A stretch of DNA of 33,469 nucleotides, taken from positions 1 to 33,469 of the forward strand of contig MGQQ01000105.1 of NCBI GenBank assembly GCA_001798855.1. The letters are read 5' to 3'. How positions within the stretch are numbered: the stretch's first letter is position 1; every line of letters starts with the position of its first letter. This DNA comes from Deltaproteobacteria bacterium RBG_16_49_23. Lineage in GTDB: Bacteria > Desulfobacterota > BSN033 > UBA1163. The notes under the pieces were generated by a model, which worked only from the letters and a program-made list of their open reading frames with translations, had not been told where the DNA came from and made no database searches. Both the position numbers and the translations under genes were made by a program. This document shows positions 6,891-15,176 of the stretch, piece by piece.

Positions 6891-7565
6891 CTACTCCCTG
6901 ACCAGCGGTTTTTCCCCAATGATAAGATCGGAGATGTTCCCATCCTCCGAATGGTTCAGGAAACTTAAGACACAATCCGCAAGGGCGTTATAAAATTCGT
7001 TCTCTGTGCTTTCCTTCATTTTTGCACAGAAGAGAGGAACCCATGGCCTGAGAAATCGGTTCAGAAATGTCTCCTGTGTCTCTTTGAAGGTCAATGCTCT
7101 GTCCATCTCAGAATTTTCAAGGGCCTCCACTTCTTGATGGATCAAATAATACATAAATTCCAATTCGACACTGATATGATCGGGAAGTTCTTTAAAGCGC
7201 TCATCCATAGAAAGTCCGGCCTCTTCAAACATTTTTCTGACCTCAAGGGTTGAATCGCCCATCACCCTTCTTCCCTGATCAAGGTATATGGAACCATAAG
7301 GGGGAGCTTTCAGTTCAAAGGGGCCGACAAAGAGTTTTGCATGCTCGATGGCCAGACTCTCATCGCTATATTTGTGTATCGCCTTCTCCATCTCGACAGA
7401 GAAGATCGCTGCCTCCGGACGGATCGATTTCAAGAGCATCGTAAGATTTTGAAAGAGGTCTTCCTCAAGGTAGAGTATTTTTTGGGGTAAATAAAAACAG
7501 GCGGATAGTAATTTATAACAGTCCCCCCTTCTTCTCTCATATAAGATGATTTCTCGGATTTCCAT
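6891..7565 (-). CDS. TorD/DmsD-family molybdoenzyme chaperone (ArrD-like)
   Basis: 224 residues from the ATG at 7565; an in-frame extension further upstream overlaps the Fe-S subunit gene and is unlikely. All-helical protein with the family core AKLFVGPFELKAPPYGSIYL and the later helix pattern LPDHISVELEFMYYLI. TorD-like chaperones bind the Tat signal of a molybdopterin enzyme and hold export until the cofactor is loaded. The gene directly follows the catalytic and Fe-S subunit genes of the ArrA-like enzyme, 67 bp after the latter, so that enzyme is the obvious client. Arr operons of other bacteria commonly contain such a gene (arrD). Confidence 0.85.
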   Translation of the reverse strand: MEIREIILYERRRGDCYKLLSACFYLPQKILYLEEDLFQNLTMLLKSIRPEAAIFSVEMEKAIHKYSDESLAIEHAKLFVGPFELKAPPYGSIYLDQGRRVMGDSTLEVRKMFEEAGLSMDERFKELPDHISVELEFMYYLIHQEVEALENSEMDRALTFKETQETFLNRFLRPWVPLFCAKMKESTENEFYNALADCVLSFLNHSEDGNISDLIIGEKPLVRE

Positions 7566-7632
7566 TTTCCCCGATTCCAGTAAGGAATAAGGAAGGGCTC
7601 CATCGATGAAGCTCCCTTCCGTTAAGCCGCTA

Positions 7633-8430
7633 TTATGCCTTTTTGGCGACGGCCTTAAAGCTCCGGATATAGTAGACATTCGGCCTTGTCCCTTTCTCGT
7701 CCGGTTTCAAAAACTCACCCTTATTGTTTTTCAGATTGACGGGTTTATATTTTTTAAGGAGCCGGCTGACCTCGCTGTTTTTATCTTCAAGATCGCCGAA
7801 TATCCTTGCCTTTGAAGGGCAGGCCACAACACAATAAGGCAATTCCCCATGGAGGACACGATGCTCGCAGAAGATACATTTCTCCACAACGTTTTTTCGC
7901 CTCACATCAGCATAATCCGAATGCTTATACAGGGTCCGGTGGGGCGGTATGTTTCCTGCCTTCTTCGAAATTTCTGCTCCCGATGCCGTACAGTCTTTGA
8001 TGAGTTCCTTATCATCCCTGTAGAATCCCTGGGGCTCAAGGGTGTCGTCGTTATAACTGATCACACTGTATGCGGCTTTGCTCTCATCAACATCCTTCGT
8101 GCTGTAGGGACAGGCTTCCTGACAGAGGCGGCATCCGATACATCTTTCCTGGTTGTGAATGGTCATGCCGTTTTTATGTTTATGCATGGCCTTGGGAGTG
8201 ACCGGACAGACCTTCACGCACGGAGCATCCGTGCAGTGATTGCAGAGAACAGGGATCGCCGTAAATTTCACATCAGGGAATTTCCCATCGGTTTTATAAA
8301 TAAAATCGGCCCAATTAAAGGTCTGCCCTTTCCCTCGATCCTGGGTATTATTTTCCGTCTTGCAGGCAATCGCACACGCTCCGCAACCCACACACCTCTG
8401 TAAGTCTATCGCCATTCCATATTTGGACAT
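7633..8430 (-). CDS. arrB: Four-cluster ferredoxin subunit of the ArrA-like reductase (ArrB-like)
   Basis: 265 residues of the DmsB/PsrB/ArrB type. Four groups of cysteines are visible: CVGCGACAIAC (C13, C16, C19, C23), CNHCTDAPCVKVCP, CIGCRLCQEACP, and CIFCEH with YCVVACPSKA, giving four [4Fe-4S] clusters in the usual arrangement. There is no signal peptide, so it would be exported together with the Tat-bearing catalytic subunit. Strong AAGGAGGT-like site before the ATG. It follows the catalytic gene by 25 bp. No NrfD/PsrC-type quinol-oxidising membrane subunit is encoded in the window, as in soluble periplasmic ArrAB; the electron donor is unknown. The symbol rests on the catalytic partner. 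Confidence 0.78.
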   Translation of the reverse strand: MSKYGMAIDLQRCVGCGACAIACKTENNTQDRGKGQTFNWADFIYKTDGKFPDVKFTAIPVLCNHCTDAPCVKVCPVTPKAMHKHKNGMTIHNQERCIGCRLCQEACPYSTKDVDESKAAYSVISYNDDTLEPQGFYRDDKELIKDCTASGAEISKKAGNIPPHRTLYKHSDYADVRRKNVVEKCIFCEHRVLHGELPYCVVACPSKARIFGDLEDKNSEVSRLLKKYKPVNLKNNKGEFLKPDEKGTRPNVYYIRSFKAVAKKA

Positions 8431-8455
8431 GGATCGTTACCTCCTTTCTCTATTC

Positions 8456-10999
8456 TTATGCCTTCTCTATTCTCACACCGGTGAACCCGCCATTTCTTGC
8501 CGTGCTTCCGGTCAAGCGCTCGTAGTCGTCAGGCATGAGATCGTTGTTATTACCGCCTCTGGGAAGGAATTTCTGATAATCCTTGGCAGCAATCTTTCCG
8601 TAAGCCCAGTGTCCCTGACCAAAGCATTTTGTCACTGTTCCCGGACGAACACCTTCCCAAAGCTTTGCGTTCACGGTCATACTTCCGGTTTGAGAAGTCA
8701 CCTTCACTCTGTCTCCTGTTTTGATTCCGAGCTTCACAGCATCGACGGGGTTTATCTTTAAAACATCATCCCAGCTTTCGTCTCCCACATCCACCTTCTT
8801 GAATTCCTGGAACCAGGTCGTATTCTGGCTCCTTCCCTCCCTGTTCAGCCTTGACTTGTAATCGATAAAGGTGAAGGGATATTTCTGTTCATCTCCCCAT
8901 CTTTTGGGTGGTTCATAATGAGGGACAAACGCCTCCTCTCCCTTGGCAAGATACCCTGATGCATCGAGAATATCGTCGATGGTGGTCTTATGCTTGTCAG
9001 CATGTTCTTTCAAAGCTTTTTTCAATGTTTCGCTGTAAAACTCGAACTTTTTGGTCACTGTGCCGAAATTCCCCCACAGTTTTTTAAACGTGTAGAGTTC
9101 AGAGTTATAGATGCCTTTCTTTTTAAAATCTTCCCATCCACTGAGCTTGTCACCTTTAAGAGGTTCCTTGGGAGCCCAGACCGGTTGGCTTACGATCTTT
9201 GCGGCAATCTCTGCGAACTCCTCTGCGTTCGTCGGGGTTTTTCCGGTTTCGGGATCTTTAAACTCCTTTGAGAAATAGTCATAAATGTTCGGAAAACCTT
9301 TAGCTTTTAACTTCTCAGCCAGCAGCCACATGATTTCCGTCTCATCCGCCTTCACATCCCACATCCTTTTGACCACAGGCTGCTGGATCGACATATGGGC
9401 ATAGAGGTTAGCCTTATTGGTGATAATGGATAGCTTTTCCGTGGCATGGTGAGCGGCAGGGAGAACGATATCGGCAAACTGCGTCATTTCAGCAGGATTG
9501 GTTGAGATGTGGACATAGAATTGGATTTTTGCCATTGCCTTATCCCATCGATCAGCGCCCGTACAGGAGAAGTTGAAGTTATTCCAATAGCCGATGGCGA
9601 CCTTGATGTCATAAGGATCATTTGACAAAATCGCATTGGCTACGTTGTTGGTTATAACGCCGCTGCCTGCCCTGCCTGCGGCAATCGTGGGGAATGCCTT
9701 CGTCCCTCTCTGATCTATCTTCTTCTGTTTGGCGCCAGCCTTGGCAATATCGTCAAGGTATGCATCTGATCCTGGCATTTTGTTCTCCGGGACTCTCGGG
9801 TTCCTTAATGTGCCTCCTTCATGGTCAACGGATCCAAGCAGTCCATTCAAGGCATGGATCGCAAAGGAGGGATAGGCCCCTCTCGGACTCATCACAGGCC
9901 CTGGACCGAGCCAAACAGCCGCATACGGAGCAGCCTTGCCCATGCCTCTTGCGATTCGGATGATCTGCTCCTTAGGGATCAGCGTAACCCTGGCTGCCCA
10001 TTCAGGTATCCTGTCTTTGAGCTCGATATTCCACCACTTCACCAGGCCGTTGGTATATTTTTCATTAAAGGCAGTCTCATCAACAGTCTGGCCCGCTTTG
10101 AAAAGATTCTTACCGTCTTTGAAGTCTCCTACAAATTCCTTGCTCCAGAGACCTTCTACCAGAATCACATGAGCAAAGGCTGTGGCCAATGCTCCATCCT
10201 CTCCCGGTTTTACCGGAAGCCATTCCTGTGCCTTTGCCGCCGATGGAGTGAACCTTGGATCAACCACCGCTATGGTGCCCCTGTCAAGAATATCACTGAA
10301 TTTGTTAATGGTATTTGGCACCTGTCTATTCGAACTGATGGGATCGCATCCCCAGATCACAAGATACTTCGTCCGGGCGAGGTCATAATCCCTGTATCCC
10401 CAATAACCTTCCGTGTAGAATGGACCGAATTTCTCTGCTTCCGCACAGATAGCGCTGTGAGAAATATTATTGGGTGAGCCGAATAGCTTGGGTATGGTTC
10501 CATAGGCTAAAGCTTCTGTCGTAGGGGAATATCTTCCTCTGAAAAGCATAAATTTATGGGTCTCATTATTCTTTCTGAGCTCCATCATCTTGTCCGCAAC
10601 CATATCCAGGGCTTCATCCCATGAGATGGGGACAAATTTGGGGTCGATCCCTCTTCCCTTTTGAGGGTTTGTTCGCTTCATGGGAACCTTTACCCTGTCA
10701 GGATCATAAAGTTCCTGAAGCATTAAATGTCCTCTCGGGCAAACATAACCGTTATTGGCTTGGCACAGCTGATTGCCCCTTACTTTAACCGCCCTGCCAT
10801 TCTGAACAAAGAACTCGGCAGGGCACCACGCTGTACAGCCCTGACAGGTAGAAGGGACCCACTGGCCGGGCTCTGTTCCACCGCTTCCCTCTTTTGTGTC
10901 TTTCCCATTAGCCAAAGCATTAAGTGTGGGACCACCCAGCGCAACTGCCGCACCCGCAGAAAGACTCAATCTTAAAAAATCCCTTCTCTTGATTTCCAT
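8456..10999 (-). CDS. arrA: Tat-exported molybdopterin oxidoreductase, ArrA-like (respiratory arsenate reductase)
   Basis: 847 residues, close to known ArrA length. A Tat signal (KRRDFLRLSLSAG) is followed by a [4Fe-4S] site, CQGCTAWC (C52, C55, C59) and C87 of GYVCPRG. The segment FRGRYSPT (R156, Y157) and ISHSAICAEAEKFG (C185 as Mo ligand, K190), then Y202, agree with the arsenate-binding Arg/Tyr/Lys/Tyr pattern of ArrA; ArxA arsenite oxidases carry a GRGWG-type motif here instead. Further ArrA-like blocks are WGCDPISSNRQV, MTQFADIVLPAAHH, SRLNREGRSQNT and CFGQGHWAYG. It would reduce arsenate (or another oxyanion) in the periplasm. Sulfur-compound reductases of the PsrA/PhsA/Ttr group are the main alternative. 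Strong AAGGAGGT site; a terminator separates it from the upstream gene. Confidence 0.75.
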   Translation of the reverse strand: MEIKRRDFLRLSLSAGAAVALGGPTLNALANGKDTKEGSGGTEPGQWVPSTCQGCTAWCPAEFFVQNGRAVKVRGNQLCQANNGYVCPRGHLMLQELYDPDRVKVPMKRTNPQKGRGIDPKFVPISWDEALDMVADKMMELRKNNETHKFMLFRGRYSPTTEALAYGTIPKLFGSPNNISHSAICAEAEKFGPFYTEGYWGYRDYDLARTKYLVIWGCDPISSNRQVPNTINKFSDILDRGTIAVVDPRFTPSAAKAQEWLPVKPGEDGALATAFAHVILVEGLWSKEFVGDFKDGKNLFKAGQTVDETAFNEKYTNGLVKWWNIELKDRIPEWAARVTLIPKEQIIRIARGMGKAAPYAAVWLGPGPVMSPRGAYPSFAIHALNGLLGSVDHEGGTLRNPRVPENKMPGSDAYLDDIAKAGAKQKKIDQRGTKAFPTIAAGRAGSGVITNNVANAILSNDPYDIKVAIGYWNNFNFSCTGADRWDKAMAKIQFYVHISTNPAEMTQFADIVLPAAHHATEKLSIITNKANLYAHMSIQQPVVKRMWDVKADETEIMWLLAEKLKAKGFPNIYDYFSKEFKDPETGKTPTNAEEFAEIAAKIVSQPVWAPKEPLKGDKLSGWEDFKKKGIYNSELYTFKKLWGNFGTVTKKFEFYSETLKKALKEHADKHKTTIDDILDASGYLAKGEEAFVPHYEPPKRWGDEQKYPFTFIDYKSRLNREGRSQNTTWFQEFKKVDVGDESWDDVLKINPVDAVKLGIKTGDRVKVTSQTGSMTVNAKLWEGVRPGTVTKCFGQGHWAYGKIAAKDYQKFLPRGGNNNDLMPDDYERLTGSTARNGGFTGVRIEKA

Positions 11000-11066
11000 T
11001 TTTTACCTCCTTCCTTTTCCGGCTTGGTTCATCCTATGATTGCTTCCTCTATTTTCCATTTCTCCC

Positions 11067-11108
11067 AAAAATAAAAAGGGGGGCGAACCGGTCTTCCGTT
11101 CACCCCCC
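11067..11108 (-). terminator. Intrinsic terminator after the QueG-like gene
   Basis: On the minus strand, GGGGGGTGAAC and GTTCGCCCCCC (one mismatch) form an 11-bp stem around a 9-nt loop (11078-11108), followed at once by TTTTTATTTTT. It ends the QueG-like transcript and isolates the arrA-like operon, whose promoter must lie in the ~65 bp before arrA. Confidence 0.88.
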
Positions 11109-11180
11109 ATGGGCTTATAACTTCAATTTACGATATTTTGGCGGAAAGTCAAGGCCTGTTTTTGATTGTGAAACTTTTTT

Positions 11181-12089
11181 TTAAGCAATCAGGTCAGGCC
11201 TGGGGATTTCGAATTCGCAAGGAACTCCGGTCTGGCAGAGGCCGCAGGCAGGAGGAGGGTTCTGTAAACCATATTCCAGCCGTTTTGCCTTTAATAGTTC
11301 GGAATTAATGTATTCCTGGCATCGATCCTTATCATGACCTTCTTCTGTGATGGCTCCGGCAGGGCATCTCGGGATACACTTTCCGCATTTCTCATTCCGG
11401 AAGAGGAGGCAGTTCTCTTTAGGATGACCGTACTTTTTCTCGCTCGGCGCCAGTTTCAGAAGGGTGACAACGCTTCCTATTCGTATGGCCATCCCTTTCG
11501 GAGTGATGAGACCGTCATTGAGGCTGAAGGTCCCAAGGCCACAGGTGTAGGCAATATGGCGCTCTGACCAGGGAGAAGCCCAGCCCACCTTTTCATCCCG
11601 GAAATATTGAAAATTGGGCATCAGGAGAGGAGCCACAGCCACAAAACCCAAATCCTCCAGGAATGCCACGACATGTCTTCGCAAAGCGTTATTGCAGGCC
11701 TCGCCGTAATCCCTTGTGTAGGCCCATAGTTTCGAAGGAAATTTTTCCTCTTTGCGATTACTTTTTCGTGTGTCCTCGGCAGTGGGCAATATCCATGAAA
11801 TGACGCTAATCTGCTCCACTTCCGGCAGAAGAAGCTCTCTGCCTTTCTCCTTTAAGGCAGCAAGGACGATCTCTCTTGGCGTCAGATGGAATGAGCCAAT
11901 CAACGACTTGAATTGGAAAAAGAGCGGATCGGTTCCCGAGGCAAACCCGACCAGAGGCTCTTCCCAGTAAGATCCGTTGTCCAGCTGGATTCTCCGGTTC
12001 TGGAGATTCTCGTGAATGAAATTTTTAATAACCTGTTCGAGAACCCTATTTGGATTTTTTAGAAAGACGACCTTTTCCACCTTTGTCAT
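11181..12089 (-). CDS. QueG-like Fe-S protein (epoxyqueuosine reductase-related)
   Basis: 302 residues with the QueG/reductive-dehalogenase-type block TCGLGTFSLNDGLITPKG followed by a ferredoxin-like cysteine array: C227, CGKCIPRCP (C235, C238, C242), C257, then CGLCQTGVPC (C282, C285, C291). This suits two [4Fe-4S] clusters, one with an unusual ligand order. True QueG proteins are longer and bind cobalamin to reduce epoxyqueuosine in tRNA; this protein lacks clear evidence of the full QueG domain and belongs to a looser group of Fe-S proteins common in anaerobes. Substrate unknown. It may follow cysE and the NifU-like gene as a third transcription unit member, though 147 bp of repeats lie between. 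Confidence 0.75.
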   Translation of the reverse strand: MTKVEKVVFLKNPNRVLEQVIKNFIHENLQNRRIQLDNGSYWEEPLVGFASGTDPLFFQFKSLIGSFHLTPREIVLAALKEKGRELLLPEVEQISVISWILPTAEDTRKSNRKEEKFPSKLWAYTRDYGEACNNALRRHVVAFLEDLGFVAVAPLLMPNFQYFRDEKVGWASPWSERHIAYTCGLGTFSLNDGLITPKGMAIRIGSVVTLLKLAPSEKKYGHPKENCLLFRNEKCGKCIPRCPAGAITEEGHDKDRCQEYINSELLKAKRLEYGLQNPPPACGLCQTGVPCEFEIPRPDLIA

Positions 12090-12130
12090 CGTTTTCTCCC
12101 TGTCGCAGAATTTCAGATCTCAAATCTATA

Positions 12131-12209
12131 GGTTACTTGAGTTACTTGGGTTATTGAGTTGTTTGGGTTAACCCAATAACCCAACAAACCCAATGAACCC
12201 AATAAACCC
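12131..12209. repeat. Inverted array of short GGGTTNATT-like units
   Basis: The left arm has repeated gGTTAcTtga/GGGTTATTG units and the right arm AACCCAATAACCC-type units, so the two arms pair imperfectly about a centre near 12169 (GGGTTAACCC). Outside lie AAATC and GATTT arms. It may act as a transcript hairpin between the NifU-like gene and the QueG-like gene. Confidence 0.6.
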
Positions 12210-12236
12210 TTCAATTTGCGATTTGAAATGTATTTT

Positions 12237-12659
12237 TTAATCCTTCTCTAACTTCGTGGAGTCAAAGCCGCCTTTATCATGAATGCCCGCCAGCTTACAA
12301 CGGCATTCCTCGATGGCCAGTTTTAATGCATCCATGGCTAAGGTGAAACAGGGGACTTTCTCTTTTGGCAACTGGGAGAGAACCTCCCTTGACGTCTCGT
12401 CCGATATCTTCAGGGCCTCATCAACCGTCATCCCTTTGATCCGCTCCGTCAAAATGGAACTGGTCGCAATGGCGGCCCCGCAGCCGAAGGTTTTAAATTT
12501 TGCCTCAACAATCTTATCACCGTTCACTTTGATAAACATCTGCATGATGTCGCCGCATGAGGCGTTGCCAACAGTGCCCACCCCGTCCGCATCGGGAATC
12601 TCTCCGACATTTCTCGGATTCTGAAAATGTTCCATCAAAAACTTCGGATACTTGGCCAT
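12237..12659 (-). CDS. NifU/IscU-type iron-sulfur cluster scaffold
   Basis: 140 residues covering one U-type scaffold domain. The three ligand cysteines are present: NASCGD (C35, with D37), FGCGAAIA (C60) and KVPCFTLAMDA (C104); extra cysteines C119 and C121 lie in the last helix. U-type proteins assemble [2Fe-2S]/[4Fe-4S] clusters with sulfur from a cysteine desulfurase and pass them to apo-proteins. There is no NifS/IscS gene in the window. The gene follows cysE by 10 bp, so cysteine synthesis and cluster building appear to be co-expressed, which suits the many Fe-S enzymes encoded around it. Confidence 0.9.
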   Translation of the reverse strand: MAKYPKFLMEHFQNPRNVGEIPDADGVGTVGNASCGDIMQMFIKVNGDKIVEAKFKTFGCGAAIATSSILTERIKGMTVDEALKISDETSREVLSQLPKEKVPCFTLAMDALKLAIEECRCKLAGIHDKGGFDSTKLEKD

Positions 12660-12669
12660 CTCTTACCCC

Positions 12670-13332
12670 TCAATCGTTATGGTTTTTTTCATACTCGCTC
12701 TCCAGATGCCTGACCCTTTCTTCGAGCTTATTATGGAGCTGGAGAATCATCTTCATAATGTCGGAGAAGGGGTCCGGAAGATTTCCATGCTCGAAATCGA
12801 GTTCCTCCTTCTCGGGAGTGAGTGATTCCACAATGCGGCCCGGCACGCCGACCACCGTCGCACCCGGAGGAACAGTCCTCACCACCACAGAGCCTGAGCC
12901 AATCCTTGCGCCATCGCCGATGGTAATGGCTCCCAGGATGGTGGAGTTCGAACCCACAATGACACGGTTTCCAAGGGTGGGGTGGCGCTTCTTTTTTTCG
13001 AGGGTCGTGCCGCCAAACACAACGCCTTTGTAAATGAGGCAGTCGTCACCGATCTCGGTGGTCTCTCCAATCACGACACCCATCCCATGATCAATAAAGA
13101 GACGCCTGCCGATCTTTGCCCCGGGATGAATCTCGATTCCGGTTAACCCTCTGCTGATATGGGAGATCAGGCGGGCTGTGGTGTGCCATCCTCGCTTGTA
13201 TAAAAAATTGGCAACTCGGTGGAACCAGATCGCATGAAGACCCGGATAGCAGAAAAAGATCTCCACATAATTTTTTGCCGCGGGATCTCTCTCTTTAATC
13301 GTCTGAATGTTTTCCTTCAACCGCTCCCACAT
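12670..13332 (-). CDS. cysE: Serine O-acetyltransferase
   Basis: 220 residues. The N-terminal helical part (FFCYPGLHAIWFHRVANFLY) is followed by left-handed beta-helix hexapeptide repeats (IHPGAKIGRRLFIDHGMG, VIVGSNSTILGAITIGDG, VPPGATVVGVPGRIV), the catalytic His motif DHGMGVVIGET, and a C-terminal helix. It acetylates L-serine with acetyl-CoA, the first step of cysteine synthesis, in the cytoplasm. The short N-terminal domain is of the type seen in operons with nifS/nifU-like genes, and the next gene is indeed a U-type scaffold. The long charged C-terminal tail differs from the E. coli feedback-sensitive tail, so cysteine inhibition cannot be judged. Confidence 0.93.
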   Translation of the reverse strand: MWERLKENIQTIKERDPAAKNYVEIFFCYPGLHAIWFHRVANFLYKRGWHTTARLISHISRGLTGIEIHPGAKIGRRLFIDHGMGVVIGETTEIGDDCLIYKGVVFGGTTLEKKKRHPTLGNRVIVGSNSTILGAITIGDGARIGSGSVVVRTVPPGATVVGVPGRIVESLTPEKEELDFEHGNLPDPFSDIMKMILQLHNKLEERVRHLESEYEKNHND

Positions 13333-13442
13333 GGCACCACTCTACTTTTGATGGTTGTATTCAACAAAAATTCTAACCCAGAAACGAGTCTAAATCCAAT
13401 GTAATTCCTACGACAATGAACGTTAAACGATGAACCCACCCC

Positions 13443-13550
13443 ATTGGAAGGATGGAATGATGGAATAGTGGAATAATGGGAAGAACGAAATCCAAATAGG
13501 TTTATCCAGCATTCCAATATTCCAGTATTCCATTATTCCGGAATTCCATT
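13443..13550. repeat. Inverted clusters of short TTCCANTAT-like tandem units
   Basis: 13443-13480 holds GGAATGATGGAATAGTGGAATAATGG and 13505-13550 holds the reverse pattern (ATTCCAATATTCCAGTATTCCATTATTCC). The units are about 9 bp long. The two clusters can pair imperfectly over ~26 bp. They lie between the polyferredoxin gene and cysE, where they could stop or slow transcription. Confidence 0.65.
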
Positions 13551-13556
13551 GTTTCT

Positions 13557-15176
13557 TTACAGGAATCCCTTGGGTTTTTGAGGCTGGGGTTTCTTTTCTT
13601 CTTTCTTTCCGCTTTCGATCTTAAATCCGGAGTCTTCGAGAATGAATTTGTCATCGCCGGGGGCGGCTTTGAACTCCAGCTGAAGCTTTTTAGCCTCCTT
13701 GATATAAGAGCCTTCTCTGAGGCGGATCTCACCATCCGGCACAACGACGATGGCCGACTCTCCGAGGACAGGGCATCTCTGCTCGCAAAACCCGCAGCCG
13801 TTGCACTTCGAGGCGATGACGACAGGGCGCCGATACCCCTCCACGGGACGGAAAACAATCGCATTGTAAGGACAGATCTCGTCACAGATCAGGCAGATCT
13901 TGTCCTGAGCCCAGACCAGGCACATCTCCTTGCGTAAGATGGCTGTGCCCACTTTGGCATGATTCTTCTCCTCAATGGAAACGGAGCGGATGGCCTGGGT
14001 GGGGCAGACCTTGCCGCACACATTGCAGTTCTGGTCGCAGGGAGCCAAACGAAGGTCCATCTTCGGCGTCCAGAGTCCCGAAAGGCCCGATTCCCAAAGG
14101 CAGGGTTGCAGTGTATTGGTCAGGCAGGACTTCATGCACTCTCCGCAGCGGATGCAGGTTCGTAAGAATTCCGTTTCAGGAATTGCGCCGGGGGCGCGGA
14201 TGAGCTTGTGTTTACTCTGAAGCGGGGTGAAAGGAGTCTGCGTGGCTAAAAAACCGACTCCCAGTCCTCCAGCCAGGGAATAGAGGAACCCTCGGCGAGA
14301 AACATCGATCTTCGAATACTCCCCGCCTATGGGAAAGGAGACTGGAAAGGCAATAGCGTTCTGCGGGCAGACTTGAACGCAGGTCCGGCATTGGAAACAT
14401 TCCCGGAGACGGGTCGTTTTTGGGTCCTCCGGAATGGCTCCCATGGGACAACTCTTCTGGCATTTCATACATTCATTGCACTCCGGACTGACCTTCCGTT
14501 TGAAAATCCCCAGTGGAGAGATCAGACTGAGCAGGGCTCCCAGGGGGCAGAGATAACGGCACCAGAAGCGGGGGGCGATCAGGTTGAGGGCTATAATTCC
14601 TCCGAAGATGAGGAGGGTAATGGCGGACATATAAAATACGGGTTGAAAATAATGTAGGTGAGAAAGGGATACCCATCCCATGGCTTTGGATATCGGACGA
14701 AGAAGGTCGAGAAGAAGATTGATCAGGGTAATCGCCAGAGGGTAGATGAAGAAAGTATAAAAGCGCGTCAGAAGCGCTATGGGGTCCATGAGGAAAGCCA
14801 GGGACAGACCGGTGACTGCGGCAATAATAAAAACGATCAGTAAATAGTATTTAATTTCCCTGAGACCCGATTCAGTCTTTAAACTCTTTCGATTTTTCTT
14901 TCGGAAGAGAAGGAGGTCCAGGAAGTCGATCGAAACCCCCATAGGACAGGCATAGGCGCAGAAAAACCTGCCGATGAGAAGCGTAGCCCCAATCGTCACA
15001 AGAGCCCAGAGAGAGCGGCCAATCATCTCCCTTGCGGCAAAGACAGCATTCAACCCCAACAGCGGATCAAGCCGGAGATAGATATCCGCCGGAAGCCAGT
15101 CCGGAAGTTTATAGGTGGCAAAAAAGAAGAGGAGCGAAAAAAGAAGAAGGGAGAGAGCCTGGAGGATTTTCCTCAT
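13557..15176 (-). CDS. NapH/NapG-like fused membrane polyferredoxin
   Basis: 539 residues. Residues 1-225 form a NapH-like membrane part with four to five helices and two cytoplasmic CxxxCP motifs (FFCAYACPMG, C73/C77; WCRYLCPLG, C206/C210). Two ferredoxin sites follow (CNECMKCQKSCP and CFQCRTCVQVCP). At residues 291-310 an internal Tat-like motif, SRRGFLYSLAGG, precedes a NapG/MauM-like part with further sites: CIRCGECMKSC, CDQNCNVCGKVCP, CLICDEICP and CNGCGFCEQRCP. It would pass electrons from quinol across the membrane to periplasmic acceptors. Its ATG overlaps the DUF362 gene stop (ATGA), so the two are translationally coupled. The fused layout and the internal Tat motif are unusual. Confidence 0.85.
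   Translation of the reverse strand: MRKILQALSLLLFSLLFFFATYKLPDWLPADIYLRLDPLLGLNAVFAAREMIGRSLWALVTIGATLLIGRFFCAYACPMGVSIDFLDLLLFRKKNRKSLKTESGLREIKYYLLIVFIIAAVTGLSLAFLMDPIALLTRFYTFFIYPLAITLINLLLDLLRPISKAMGWVSLSHLHYFQPVFYMSAITLLIFGGIIALNLIAPRFWCRYLCPLGALLSLISPLGIFKRKVSPECNECMKCQKSCPMGAIPEDPKTTRLRECFQCRTCVQVCPQNAIAFPVSFPIGGEYSKIDVSRRGFLYSLAGGLGVGFLATQTPFTPLQSKHKLIRAPGAIPETEFLRTCIRCGECMKSCLTNTLQPCLWESGLSGLWTPKMDLRLAPCDQNCNVCGKVCPTQAIRSVSIEEKNHAKVGTAILRKEMCLVWAQDKICLICDEICPYNAIVFRPVEGYRRPVVIASKCNGCGFCEQRCPVLGESAIVVVPDGEIRLREGSYIKEAKKLQLEFKAAPGDDKFILEDSGFKIESGKKEEKKPQPQKPKGFL

Noticed and set aside
9821..10477. Plus-strand frame of 218 codons opposite arrA
   Set aside because: Antisense shadow of a gene with strong family motifs in the other direction; no ribosome site or recognisable domain.
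6263..11066. NrfD/PsrC-type membrane anchor for the ArrA-like enzyme
   Set aside because: No frame with eight or more helices lies in the operon or its flanks.
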